Of a stretch of 64,000 nucleotides of DNA, positions 39,735-48,279 are shown piece by piece. The position numbers and the translations under genes were made by a program. Position 1 is the first letter of the stretch. Each line of letters starts with the position of its first letter. The notes below the pieces were generated by a model. That model did no database searches, was not told where the DNA came from, and saw only the letters and a list, made by a program, of their open reading frames with translations. Source of the DNA: Sphingomonas corticis (GTDB lineage: Bacteria > Pseudomonadota > Alphaproteobacteria > Sphingomonadales > Sphingomonadaceae); assembly GCF_012035195.1 (NCBI RefSeq), contig NZ_JAAVJH010000006.1:124001-188000 (forward strand), written 5' to 3'.

Positions 39735-41045
39735 ATGGATTTGGAAGCAGACCACGGCGCGAAAGCCGGATCAAGCCGGGCGCTGGGGTTTTGGGGCGCG
39801 CTGGCGCTCGTGATGGGCAACCTCATTGGCTCGGGCATCTATCTCCTGCCCGCGACGCTGGCGCCGCTGGGGGCCAACGCCACCTGGGGTTGGGTGATGA
39901 CGATCGCGGGCGCCATGGCGCTGTCGTTCGTCTTCGCGCGTCTCGCCGCCCGGGTGCCGCGCGCGGGCGGCCCCTACGCCTATGCCGACGCGGCGTTCGG
40001 GCCGGCGGTCGGCTTCGCGACGGCGTGGAGCTACTGGACGCTGATTTGGGCCGGCAACGGCGCGGTCGCGGTGGCGGTGGTCAGCGCGCTCAGCTTCGCC
40101 TTTCCCGCGCTGGCGCCGCACGCCGCGATCGTGGCGGTAGCGATCGTGTGGCTGATGGTGCTGGTCAACGTCCGCGGGGTCGAGGCGGCGGCACGGGTGC
40201 AGGTCGCGACCATGGCGCTGAAGCTGGTGCCCCTCGCCGGCGTCGCGCTGCTGGCGGCGTGGCTGCTGCTGACGCGCGGGGCGGGGGCGGTGGTGCACGA
40301 GGCGCCGGTGCCGCTGGCGGCGGGGACGGTGGCGAGTGCGGCGGCGCTGACGTTCTGGGGGTTCCTGGGCGTCGAATCGGCGACGGTGCCGGCGGACCGG
40401 ATGCACGACCCCGCGCGCACGGTGCCCCGGGCGACGCTGATCGGGACCGCCGCGGTGGGCGCGATCTACCTCGTCGTGTCGGGTGCGATCACCGCGCTGA
40501 TGCCGCGCGCGGCGGTCGCCGCCTCGCCCGCGCCGGTCGCCGACTTCCTGGGCGGTACCTTCGGCGGCGCGACGGCGCAGGTCGTCGCCCTGTTCGCCGC
40601 GGTCAGCGCGCTGGGCGCGCTCAACGGCTTCGTGCTGCTGCAGGGCGAGGTGCCGCGCGCGATGGCCCGGGGCGGGGTATTCCCGCGCTGGTTCGGGCGG
40701 GAGAATGCGCGCGGCGTCCCCGTCCGCGCGCACCTGCTGGCGGGATTGCTGGTGACGGGCGTCACGTTGGCCAACTACACCCGCGGCATGGGCGACCTGT
40801 TCGCCTTCGTCGCCGCGGTGTCGCTGGCGGCGGGGATGCTGGCCTATTTCGCGAGCGCGCTCGCCGGCGTCGCGCTGCTGCGCGGGGACGCGGCGGGGCG
40901 CGCCGCGGCGCTGGTGTCCGCCGGGTTCGTGGCGTGGCTCTCCTACGGCCTCGGGTGGGAGGCGAACGGCTGGGCGCTCGCGCTGCTGGCCGCGGGCGTG
41001 CCGGTCTACTGGTGGGTCAGGCGCGGCGGCGCAGGCGGCCGATGA
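39735..41045 (+). CDS. APC superfamily amino acid/amine permease
   Basis: 436 residues, about twelve helices. The first helix has the consensus ALVMGNLIGSGIYLLPATLA with the broken-helix GSGI motif that binds the amino-acid carboxylate. AGGPYAYADAAFGPAVGFAT (helix 3) and FLGVESATVPADRMHDPART are also standard for APC transporters such as the arginine/agmatine or yjeH groups. Uptake or exchange of an amino acid or amine is likely. ATG 39735 has GGAGGA 14 bases upstream. The 3' end overlaps the convergent FAD-enzyme gene by 29 bases. Confidence 0.85.
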   Translation: MDLEADHGAKAGSSRALGFWGALALVMGNLIGSGIYLLPATLAPLGANATWGWVMTIAGAMALSFVFARLAARVPRAGGPYAYADAAFGPAVGFATAWSYWTLIWAGNGAVAVAVVSALSFAFPALAPHAAIVAVAIVWLMVLVNVRGVEAAARVQVATMALKLVPLAGVALLAAWLLLTRGAGAVVHEAPVPLAAGTVASAAALTFWGFLGVESATVPADRMHDPARTVPRATLIGTAAVGAIYLVVSGAITALMPRAAVAASPAPVADFLGGTFGGATAQVVALFAAVSALGALNGFVLLQGEVPRAMARGGVFPRWFGRENARGVPVRAHLLAGLLVTGVTLANYTRGMGDLFAFVAAVSLAAGMLAYFASALAGVALLRGDAAGRAAALVSAGFVAWLSYGLGWEANGWALALLAAGVPVYWWVRRGGAGGR

Positions 41046-42630
41046 CGCTGCGGTCCTTCAGGATCTCGTGCGCGGCATTGTGCCCCGGCGCTCCGGTGAC
41101 GCCGCCGCCGGGATGCGCGCCCGATCCGCACAGGTAGAGGCCCGGGAGCGGCGCGCGATAGTCGCCGTGGCCGAGCACCGGGCGCGCCGACCACAACTGG
41201 TCCAGGCTCATGCGCCCGTGGAAGATGTCGCCGCCGACCAGGCCGAACTTGCGCTCCAGGTCGAGCGGCGAGTGGATCTGGCGGGCGATGACCGACCGCC
41301 TGAAGTTGGGCGCGTGCCGGTCGACGGTGTCGATGATGTGGTCGGCCACCGCCTCGCGCACGTCGTCCCAGCTTCTGCCGTCCGGCAGCTCGGGCGCGAA
41401 TTGCTGGCAGAACAGGCTGGCGATGTGCATCCCCGGCGGCGCGAGACTGTCGTCCACCGTCGTCGGCAGCTTCATCTCGACGATAGGTTCCTTCGACCAG
41501 CCGTGGACCCGCGCGTCGTCGTAGGCGCGGTCCATGTAGTCCATGCCCGGCGCGATGATGATGCCCGCGGTGTGATGCTCCGCCCGCTCCTTGCCGGGAA
41601 GGACGGTGAAGTCGGGCAGCTCGCTGAGCGCCACGTTCATGCGGAACGTGCCCGACCCGGTCTTGAACCCCGCGATGCGGCGCCGGAAATCGTCCGGCAG
41701 CTCGTGCGCGTCGACCATCCCGCGATACAGCATCGCCGGGCCGACGTTGGCGGCGACGATGCCCGCGGCGATCTCCTCCCCGCTGTCGAGGCGTACGCCC
41801 GCGGCCCTGCCGCCCTCCACCAGCACCTTCGCGACCGGCGCCTCCAGGCTGATCTCCACGCCCGCGTCGAGGCACGCCGCCGCCATCGCCTGCGTGATCG
41901 CGCCCATGCCGCCGACCGAATGGCCCCACGCGCCGTATTTGCCGTTCACCTCGCCGAACACGTGGTGGAGGAGGACGTAGGCCGAGCCGGGGGTCGAGAC
42001 GCCGGCGAAATTGCCGACCACCGCGTCGAAGGCGAAGGCGGACTTGACGTGGTCGTCCTCGAACCAGCCGTCGAGGAAGTCGCGAGCGGACTTGGTGAAG
42101 ACGTCGAGCAGGTCGCGCTGCGCCGCGATGTCGAGCTTCGCCAGCGGCCAGCCCTGGCGCGCGGCGGCGACGAGTTCGACCAGCCCGCCGCCGACATTGG
42201 GGGGTGTCTTCAGCGCCAGGTCGCGCAGGACCTGAGCCACCTTCTCCAGCGCCGCGTCATAGGCGGGATAGGCGGCGGCGTCCTTCGTGCTGAAGCGCGC
42301 GAACTGCTCCTGCGTGCGCTGCGTTCCGCCGCCCAGCGTCAGATAGGTGTCCGGAAAGGGGAAGAAGTTGCTGATCGTCCGCTCGATGATGCGATAGCCG
42401 CGGTCGTGCAGCCGCATGTCGGCGATCACCTTGGGGCGCAGCAGGCTGACGGTGTAGCTGGCGGTGGAGTTGCGGAAGCCGGGGTGGAATTCCTCCGTCA
42501 CCGCCGCGCCCCCGACGACATGGCGCCGCTCGAGTACGCGGACCTTCAGGCCGGCGCGCGCGAGATAGAAGGCACACACGAGCCCGTTGTGCCCGCCGCC
42601 GATGATGAGTGCGTCGTATCGCTTGGTCAT
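41017..42630 (-). CDS. NAD(P)/FAD-dependent oxidoreductase (phytoene desaturase/PYROXD2-like)
   Basis: 537 residues. Rossmann FAD motif ALIIGGGHNGLVCAFYLARA (about 8-27) followed by RVLERRHVVGGAAVTEE, and C-terminal GLYLCGSGAHPGGGVTGAPG, the second FAD-binding stretch of the CrtI-like amine oxidoreductase superfamily. The body resembles PYROXD2-type proteins more than carotenoid desaturases. Substrate unknown. It lies upstream in transcription from nothing recognisable on its 3' side, but is preceded by the Rieske oxygenase gene on the same strand, with a repeat element between. Confidence 0.82.
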   Translation of the reverse strand: MTKRYDALIIGGGHNGLVCAFYLARAGLKVRVLERRHVVGGAAVTEEFHPGFRNSTASYTVSLLRPKVIADMRLHDRGYRIIERTISNFFPFPDTYLTLGGGTQRTQEQFARFSTKDAAAYPAYDAALEKVAQVLRDLALKTPPNVGGGLVELVAAARQGWPLAKLDIAAQRDLLDVFTKSARDFLDGWFEDDHVKSAFAFDAVVGNFAGVSTPGSAYVLLHHVFGEVNGKYGAWGHSVGGMGAITQAMAAACLDAGVEISLEAPVAKVLVEGGRAAGVRLDSGEEIAAGIVAANVGPAMLYRGMVDAHELPDDFRRRIAGFKTGSGTFRMNVALSELPDFTVLPGKERAEHHTAGIIIAPGMDYMDRAYDDARVHGWSKEPIVEMKLPTTVDDSLAPPGMHIASLFCQQFAPELPDGRSWDDVREAVADHIIDTVDRHAPNFRRSVIARQIHSPLDLERKFGLVGGDIFHGRMSLDQLWSARPVLGHGDYRAPLPGLYLCGSGAHPGGGVTGAPGHNAAHEILKDRSVIGRLRRRA

Positions 42631-42643
42631 GCCCCGATTCCCC

Positions 42644-42776
42644 CGTCGTCCCTGCGCAGGCAGGGATCCATCTCTGTTCGGTCCGCCACATCATCTCGAC
42701 CCAGCGATGGCGCAGCCGTGTCCGACCGTCTTCCGCTATTCGACCGGCATGGGTCCCTGCCTGCGCAGTGGCGACG
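42644..42776. repeat. Extragenic inverted-repeat element (copy B, 133 bp)
   Basis: Ends at 42644-42676 and 42744-42776 are inverted copies (both start CGTCG, then C(C/A)CTGCGCAGGCAGGGA). They match copy A at 5900-6035 almost base for base in the left arm. The central part is less alike. The element sits between the FAD enzyme and the Rieske gene and runs into the latter: the last 14 codons of that gene, and its TAG stop, come from the repeat. Confidence 0.72.
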
Positions 42777-43941
42777 CGGGGTTCCGCGACCAGCCCGGCG
42801 GGGGCGGGCGATGCAGCCGCGCCTCCGGAATGCGGTGGCGCACCTTCGCCGCGAAGCTGCGCAGGCACACCTCGCTCGCACCGATCGGGCCGACCTGGTA
42901 GCTGGACGAGGCCATGCCCTGCTGCACGCGCTCGATCAGCCAGGTGTCCTCGGCATTGACGGTGCGGTTGATGCGCCAGTTGGCGTAGCGCACCAGCGTC
43001 ATCTCGCGGCGCTCGTCGGGCATGGCGAAGGCCATCTCGCGCAGCAGGCAGGTGGTCGGCGAGAGCGGCAGCCACTGCATGAAGTCGATCTGGTCGGCGT
43101 AGATGTCGAACGCCATGTTCGGCCACAGCTTGTAGTAGAGCCACAGCCGCTGGTTATCCTCGGGCAGGTGATCGACCCGCGGCAGGTGCGCCTGGTAGAA
43201 GCGCTCCCACGGATCGTTCGACGGCCGGTCGACCAGCCGCCCCGACATCCTGTCGACATAGCCGGCGGCCTCGATGGCGTAGCTCTTGCCGAACAATCGC
43301 GTCAGGCCGTCGTGCGCGACGGGAATGTGGAGGTTGTCCGAATAATTGTCGCCGACGTTCTTCCAGTTCACCGCCCGCTCGCGCACGCGCACGTCGCCGA
43401 TCCGGCGCATCTCCTCGAACCGGTACGGTGCGACCTCGTGGTCGTAGGGCGCCATCATCTGCGCCACGGACGGTCCGCCGTCGTCTTCCAGCCGCACGAA
43501 GACGAAGCCGCGCCAGCGATCGACCTCGACCGGCACCAGCCCCGTCGCGGCCATGTCGAGCGCGGGATAGTCGGCGCGCATCGGCACGCCGGTCAGCCGC
43601 CCGTCGAGATCATAGGCCCAGGCGTGATAGGGGCAGACGAGCTTCCGCGCGCAGCCGCTGTCGCCCTCCACCAGCCGCATCGCGCGATGCCGGCACACGT
43701 TGTGGAAGCCGCGGATCGCGCCGTCCGCGCCGCGCACCACGACGACATTCTCTCCCAGGTACGCCAGCGTGCGCCAGTCGCCCGGCGCGGCGATATCGCT
43801 CTCGTGACACACGATCTGCCACGAGGGGCGCAGGATGCGCGCGGTTTCCACGTCGAGGAACTCGGGATCGGTGTAGATCCAGGCCGGCAGGCTCCAATCC
43901 GCGTCGGGATCGGCGTAGGGCAGGTCGGCCGAACGATGCAT
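42736..43941 (-). CDS. Rieske [2Fe-2S] aromatic-ring-hydroxylating-type oxygenase, alpha subunit
   Basis: 401 residues. The Rieske site is CRHRAMRL ... CPYHAWAYDLDG (C-x-H-x16-18-C-x2-H, about 86-108). The mononuclear iron site reads DNYSDNLHIPVAH with two His at about 210 and 215 plus a later Asp. Such enzymes hydroxylate or demethylate aromatic or quaternary-ammonium compounds using a separate reductase, which is not in view. The C-terminus SPLRRQGPMPVE is encoded by the inverted-repeat element, so the ancestral stop was lost or replaced. Start ATG 43941. A TetR regulator is divergent 38 bases away. Confidence 0.85.
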   Translation of the reverse strand: MHRSADLPYADPDADWSLPAWIYTDPEFLDVETARILRPSWQIVCHESDIAAPGDWRTLAYLGENVVVVRGADGAIRGFHNVCRHRAMRLVEGDSGCARKLVCPYHAWAYDLDGRLTGVPMRADYPALDMAATGLVPVEVDRWRGFVFVRLEDDGGPSVAQMMAPYDHEVAPYRFEEMRRIGDVRVRERAVNWKNVGDNYSDNLHIPVAHDGLTRLFGKSYAIEAAGYVDRMSGRLVDRPSNDPWERFYQAHLPRVDHLPEDNQRLWLYYKLWPNMAFDIYADQIDFMQWLPLSPTTCLLREMAFAMPDERREMTLVRYANWRINRTVNAEDTWLIERVQQGMASSSYQVGPIGASEVCLRSFAAKVRHRIPEARLHRPPPPGWSRNPASPLRRQGPMPVE

Positions 43942-43964
43942 GGGGGCACTCGCGTGATTGTTGC

Positions 43965-43972
43965 ACGATCGT
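43965..43972. promoter_or_regulatory. Possible TetR operator core between Rieske and tetR genes
   Basis: The 38-base divergent gap holds the perfect palindrome ACGATCGT, flanked by TTGC and ATAG, with TGC and GCA symmetrical further out. TetR regulators commonly bind such gaps and control both genes. The palindrome is short, so this is only suggestive. Confidence 0.25.
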
Positions 43973-43979
43973 ATAGCAG

Positions 43980-44564
43980 GTGACGGTGCCGGGCAAGCGG
44001 ACGAGCGCGGCGGCGCGCCGGCGGGACCTGGTCGAGGCGGCGGTGCGCGTGCTGGCCGAGCGCGGCGCGGCGGGCGCCTCGGTGCGGACGATCGCCGCCG
44101 CGGCCGGCGTGTCGCCTGGCCTGGTGACGCACCATTTCGGCGGCGTCGACCGGCTGGTGGAGGCCGCCTACGATCACGTCGCCGGGCGAGTCGACGAGAC
44201 GCTGGCAAGCGCCGTCGCATCGGCGGGCGAGGACCCGCGCGCGCGGCTCGCGGCCTACGTGGCCGCCAATCTCGCCCCGCCGATCGCGCACCCGGAACTG
44301 CTGGCGACCTGGATCGCGCTGTGGAACCTCGCCCGCCGCGACGCCGGGATCATGGCGCGCCATGGCCACCATTACGCGGCGTTCCGCGAGCGGATCGAGG
44401 AATTGCTGGCGGCGTGCGGCGTGCCTGCCGCACGGCTGCGTCCGGCCGCGATCGGCGTCGCCGCCCTGATCGACGGACTGTGGCTGGAACTGTGCCTGTC
44501 GCCCGGCAGCTTCGATGCCGACGAGGCGCGGGGGATCGCGGCGGATTACCTCGCGACCCTGTGA
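43980..44564 (+). CDS. TetR-family transcriptional regulator
   Basis: 194 residues. The N-terminal helix-turn-helix RRRDLVEAAVRVLAERGAAG then VRTIAAAAGVSPGLVTHHFGGVDRLVEAAY is the TetR DNA-binding domain (about 14-60); the remainder is an all-helical ligand domain of BetI-like wording (ELLATWIALWNLARRD). Ligand and targets unknown; its divergent placement suggests control of the Rieske oxygenase gene. GTG 43980 reported; GTG 43986 is better spaced from AGCAGG and equally possible. Confidence 0.85.
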   Translation: MTVPGKRTSAAARRRDLVEAAVRVLAERGAAGASVRTIAAAAGVSPGLVTHHFGGVDRLVEAAYDHVAGRVDETLASAVASAGEDPRARLAAYVAANLAPPIAHPELLATWIALWNLARRDAGIMARHGHHYAAFRERIEELLAACGVPAARLRPAAIGVAALIDGLWLELCLSPGSFDADEARGIAADYLATL

Positions 44565-44596
44565 TCCGGAGCCGCGACGAGGCGGAGGCTGGTGTG

Positions 44597-44772
44597 ATGT
44601 CGAGTGCCGACGAAACGCTGATGGAAGTGATGCTGAACCTGCACGGGGAGCAGCGGCAGACGGCCGATCCGGCGCACGACACGGTGCCGCGCAGGACGAA
44701 GCTGCCCGTATCGCGCGGGTGCTGAAGGCGACCCCGCTGATCGACGGGCACAACGACTGGCCCGAGGCGCTA
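44597..44772 (+). pseudogene. M19 membrane dipeptidase, broken N-terminal remnant
   Basis: From about 44683 the frame reads GAAQDEAARIARVLKATPLI, then DGHNDWPEAL, the unmistakable start of M19 dipeptidases, where His and Asp of DGHND bind zinc. After 44772 the match ends abruptly. Upstream, a different frame from ATG 44597 reads ...QRQTADPAHDT, which resembles the mature start of the same family, so there is probably also a frameshift near 44682. The remaining ~330 codons of an M19 enzyme are absent; RTX-type sequence follows in another frame. Confidence 0.55.
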
Positions 44773-44804
44773 GCGGCCGCGATACGCTGGACGGCGGCGA
44801 GGGG

Positions 44805-46088
44805 GTGGACCTGGGCGTCCTCTTCTATGCCGGCCGCAAGGAGGCGATCCGCATCGACATCCGCGACACCGCGGCGAAGAACGACGTCCTGTTCGACGGG
44901 CAGGTCGCCGGCTCCGTCACCAGCGTGGAGACGCTGCGCTTCCACGGCGGCGATGCCGACGACCGGGTAGAGACCGCGGCGGGCTACGACGTGCTGCAGG
45001 GCGGCGCGGGCGACGACTATCTCTCCGCGGGGGCGGGCGACGACACCGTGAACGGCGGCGAGGGCGACGACTGGCTCGACGGCGGCTACGGGGCGGACAC
45101 GGTCAGCTTCGCCGGCGCAGCTTCGGGCATCACGCTGGACCTGCGCGTGACGGAGACGCAGGACACCGGCGGCGGCGGGAAGGATACGATCCGCAACTTC
45201 GAGAACGTGGTGACTACCGCCTTCGACGACCTGGTCCGCGGCAACGATGCCAGCAACATCATCCGCGACACCGAAGGCGGCAACGACCGCTTCTTCGGCG
45301 ACGGCGGCGGCGACGGGCTGGCGGTGTTCCGGATCGGCGACATCGGTCCGCAGACCATCGTGATCGACGGCGGCGACGGCGACGACGTGCTCGAATACGC
45401 CAGCGGGCCGGTCTACAATCCGCGCTTCTTCGCCGATAGGTACCGCAACGTGGACGACGTGACGGTCCTCGGTGGGGCGGGCAACGACTCGATCTACTTC
45501 AGCGGGCAGAAGACCGGCGTCATCGATGCAGGCGACGGCGACGACGAGCTGAGGGTCGGCATGGGCGGGCTGGCAGAAACCAGCTTGGACATCACGCTGG
45601 GCGACGGACGGGATACGCTGTGGGTCCGCTGGACCGACGTATACCTCGGCGAGATCGACCGCCTTGCCAATGTCGTCGGCGATTTCGAGACCGGGGCCGG
45701 GGGCGACCGTATGCAGCTGAACGGCTTGCTGCCCTGGGTGCAGGACGGCACGAACCTGTTCGCCTACGATCTGCTCCGGCTCGTTCAGGACGGCGACGAC
45801 GTGCGGCTGCAGGTCGACGGCGACGGGGAGGGCGACCAGCTGCAGTGGCGCACCTTCCTGACCTTCGAGAAGACGCTGGCGGAGGATTTCACCGCCGACA
45901 ACTTCTTCATCACCACGGGCGACGGCATCTTCACGCCGATCGAGGTCGTCCCGATCGATCCGAAGGAGCGGCCGGGGACGGCAGCGCCGACGCTCGACGC
46001 GGTCCTGTCGACGATGCCGGGTACGCACGGCGCCCATGACCCGCTGGAATCGCTGCGCGTGAACGCCTTCGACTACCACATCGCCTGA
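44805..46088 (+). CDS. RTX calcium-binding repeat protein, 5' end apparently lost
   Basis: 427 codons from GTG 44805. Nonapeptide repeats GGxGxDxL(x)x occupy about residues 63-105 (LQGGAGDDYLSAGAGDDTV, NGGEGDDWLDGGYGADTVSF) with later ones near 185-245, a calcium-binding parallel beta-roll. The repeat pattern already reads GRDTLDGGEG at 44775-44804, upstream of any good start, and no ribosome site is seen, so the true beginning seems deleted by the junction with the dipeptidase remnant. Intact relatives are secreted by type I machines. Whether this frame is expressed is doubtful. Confidence 0.6.
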   Translation: MDLGVLFYAGRKEAIRIDIRDTAAKNDVLFDGQVAGSVTSVETLRFHGGDADDRVETAAGYDVLQGGAGDDYLSAGAGDDTVNGGEGDDWLDGGYGADTVSFAGAASGITLDLRVTETQDTGGGGKDTIRNFENVVTTAFDDLVRGNDASNIIRDTEGGNDRFFGDGGGDGLAVFRIGDIGPQTIVIDGGDGDDVLEYASGPVYNPRFFADRYRNVDDVTVLGGAGNDSIYFSGQKTGVIDAGDGDDELRVGMGGLAETSLDITLGDGRDTLWVRWTDVYLGEIDRLANVVGDFETGAGGDRMQLNGLLPWVQDGTNLFAYDLLRLVQDGDDVRLQVDGDGEGDQLQWRTFLTFEKTLAEDFTADNFFITTGDGIFTPIEVVPIDPKERPGTAAPTLDAVLSTMPGTHGAHDPLESLRVNAFDYHIA

Positions 46089-46119
46089 GCCACCGGGCGC
46101 ACCGGCCGCGTCCTGACAG

Positions 46120-46153
46120 GATCCTCGTCGCCGACACGCCGGCGGCGAGGATC
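46120..46153 (+). terminator. Hairpin after the RTX gene
   Basis: GATCCTCGTCGCCG pairs with CGGCGGCGAGGATC (13 Watson-Crick pairs plus one G-T) around a 6-base loop ACACGC, 32 bases after the stop. No T-tract. It probably ended the original RTX transcript. Confidence 0.45.
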
Positions 46154-46723
46154 GATCATGACGTCGACTTCGCGAGGAAAAGGATCGCGTGCGAAGGCGC
46201 TGACGAGGGATCTGTGCAGTGCGAGCTCGAAGCGCGGCGCGAGCGGCGGCGGCAGCGTCGTCGGGTTTAAGCGGCGCCCCATCTTTCTCGGCGGGCTTCG
46301 CGACGCTCGACCCGGGCATGATCGTTCCGGGCGGCCGCATCCCGCGGACGCTGGCGCAACGCCTCGCCGAACGCATCGCCCTCACCAATCCCCAGCGCCG
46401 CGGATCGCGGCGACGGCCATGGACGATGCCGATGTCGAGGTTCCATAATTGCGCTGGTGGATGCGAATGAGACGATAGTCCTCGTCACACCGCACCGGCG
46501 GCGTGACGTCCTCCTCGACGTGCCCTCGAATGGCCGCGAAGACGGGCGGAGCGTGGTGCGCCGCGCAGGCGTGTCAGGGCAACGCGATCGCCACGGCGGC
46601 GGAAGGCGGGCAAGACCTTATCGAATACGAGAAGGCAATCCGCTTCGAAGATGCGCGCGCACTTCCCGGGTAAGTTCGATCCGTGACAACGGTCAGGCCG
46701 GCCGCCATGCTCGAAGGTGGGCA
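46154..46723. other. 570-base stretch without an intact gene; coding-like debris
   Basis: Between 46275 and 46410 one plus-strand frame reads ATLDPGMIVPGGRIPRTLAQ and RLAERIALTNPQ, with genome-like third positions but no start, stop context or recognised family, so it may be a gene fragment. The rest is of mixed composition with scattered stops in all frames. Together with the broken dipeptidase and RTX gene it marks 44.6-46.7 kb as a decayed segment. Confidence 0.45.
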
Positions 46724-47740
46724 ATGGGCACCGGAGGGGAAGACGTGGCGTCGAACCGGAGCCGATCACTGGTGGAACCGGCGCTCGCGCCGATGCTGGA
46801 CCTCTTCCCCACGATCGACCTGACCGAGGCGTTGCTGCCCGCGATCCGCAACCGTCCGCCATGGGTGCCGGTCGAGCCGGCGGATCGCGCGCGGACCGGC
46901 GTGGCCGAGCGGACGCTGCCCGGCCCCGCCGGTGCGCCGGACGTGTCCGCACGGCTCTACCGCCCGCTCGATGCGGCGGGGCCGCTGCCGTGCATCCTCC
47001 ACATCCACGGCGGCGGCTTCGTGGCGGGCCGGTCGGCGGACCTCGAAGGCGCTCACCTGCCGTTGGCGGCCGACCTGCGCTGCTGCATCCTGTCCGTCGA
47101 CTATCGCGTGGCGCCGGAGACGCGCTTCCCCGGCGCCGTGGAGGATTGCTACGCCGCGCTGGCGTGGCTGATGCGGCAGGCCGGGCCGGAAGGCATCGAT
47201 CCGGCCCGGGTCGGCGTGATGGGCGAGAGCGCCGGGGGCGGGCTCGCCGCCGCGCTGGCGCTGCTGGCGCGCGACAGGGGCGAGCACCGGCTGGCGTTCC
47301 AGCACCTGATCTATCCGATGCTCGACGACCGCACCTGCGTGACGCCCGATCCGCACCCCTTCACCGGCGAGTTCGTCTGGACGGCGCAGAGCAACCGCTT
47401 CGGCTGGTCCGCGCTGCTCGGCGGGGAGCCGGGCGGCGCGGGCGTGTCGCCCTATGCCGCGCCGGCCCGCGCCGGCGACCTCGCCGGGCTGCCGCCGGCC
47501 TATATCGCAACGGGCTGGCTGGACCTCTTCCTCGAAGAGGACATCGACTATGCGCGCCGGCTGATGCGCGCGGGCGTGCCGGTGGAGCTTCACGTCTATC
47601 CCGGCGGATTCCACGCCTTCAATGCCTGGCCGGCGTCGCCGATCGCCGCCAACGCGCGCCGCGACAGCAAGGACGCGCTCGCCCGCGCGTTCGGCAGCTA
47701 TGCCGATCCGCGGCCTTCCGCGGGCACGAACATGGCGTAG
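46724..47740 (+). CDS. Alpha/beta hydrolase, hormone-sensitive-lipase (family IV) esterase
   Basis: 338 residues. HIHGGGFVAGRS (oxyanion HGGG) and GESAGGGLAAALAL (nucleophile Ser) are the family IV hallmarks; Asp in the GWLDLFLEEDID segment and His in YPGGFHAFN complete the triad. YRVAPETRFPGAVEDCYAAL is likewise typical. It likely hydrolyses short-chain esters in the cytoplasm. ATG 46724 is reported; GTG 46745 follows a stronger GGAGGGGAAG ribosome site and would shorten it by 7 residues. The 3' end overlaps the convergent cysteine-cluster gene by 43 bases. Confidence 0.85.
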   Translation: MGTGGEDVASNRSRSLVEPALAPMLDLFPTIDLTEALLPAIRNRPPWVPVEPADRARTGVAERTLPGPAGAPDVSARLYRPLDAAGPLPCILHIHGGGFVAGRSADLEGAHLPLAADLRCCILSVDYRVAPETRFPGAVEDCYAALAWLMRQAGPEGIDPARVGVMGESAGGGLAAALALLARDRGEHRLAFQHLIYPMLDDRTCVTPDPHPFTGEFVWTAQSNRFGWSALLGGEPGGAGVSPYAAPARAGDLAGLPPAYIATGWLDLFLEEDIDYARRLMRAGVPVELHVYPGGFHAFNAWPASPIAANARRDSKDALARAFGSYADPRPSAGTNMA

Positions 47741-48279
47741 CGCGCGCGCCAGGCGTTCACTTCCGCGGCGAGCCGTGCCGGCGGCTCCGTCCCGGCGATG
47801 ACGTGCTGCGCCACGTCGTTCGCCGGGTGCATCAGCATCTTGCTCGACCCGTCGCTGAACCAGACCGGGATCAGGCGTGCGCACAGCGCATCCAGCACCG
47901 CCGCGGCCGTGCCGTCCTCGATCGCCGTGCTGCCGGCCAGCAGCCGCACGTTGATCGACACGCCCTCCAGGCAGTTGCGCGGTTCGCGAACGAAGCTGAC
48001 GGAAACGAGCAGGCCCGAACGGTCGGGTCGCGCCGCCTCGGGCAGCGCGGCGACGCGGCGCCAGCCGCAATACCAGGTGCGGCAGATGTGCGGGCGGACG
48101 GCGTGGATCGCGCATCCCCCCGCACCGACGTGGACGCACGGCGTGCCCGCCGGCTTCCGGAAGTCGGGCGTGTCCACCTTCAGCGTGGTGCAGCAGATGG
48201 TGCACTCGCCGCAACCCCGCCCTTCCAGCAGCGGCCCCAGCAGGCTGCGCTCCACGTCCGTCCCGGCCTTGATCCGCAT
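47698..48279 (-). CDS. YkgJ-type cysteine-cluster protein
   Basis: 193 residues. Cys-rich N-terminal half: GRGCGECTICCTTLKVD, PCVHVGAGGCAIHAVRPHIC and RTWYCGW, i.e. C-x2-C-x2-CC followed by three further Cys, the YkgJ/CxxCxxCC zinc- or iron-chelating pattern. The C-terminal half has no feature I recognise. Function of the family is not settled. ATG 48279. Converges with the esterase gene. Confidence 0.75.
   Translation of the reverse strand: MRIKAGTDVERSLLGPLLEGRGCGECTICCTTLKVDTPDFRKPAGTPCVHVGAGGCAIHAVRPHICRTWYCGWRRVAALPEAARPDRSGLLVSVSFVREPRNCLEGVSINVRLLAGSTAIEDGTAAAVLDALCARLIPVWFSDGSSKMLMHPANDVAQHVIAGTEPPARLAAEVNAWRARYAMFVPAEGRGSA

Noticed and set aside
39694..39736. Longer start for the TPR-sulfotransferase at ATG 39736
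   Set aside because: It would share the CATG with the divergent permease start codon, leaving no leader for either gene; ATG 39694 is more economical, although not proven.
44805..46088. RTX protein as an intact secreted toxin or protease
   Set aside because: No catalytic domain, no type I secretion genes nearby, and the repeat pattern extends upstream of the first usable start, so the gene seems truncated.
43593..46388. Minus-strand frame of 931 codons opposite the RTX gene and tetR
   Set aside because: Composition and lack of motifs mark it as a shadow; the plus-strand RTX repeats and TetR helix-turn-helix explain the region.
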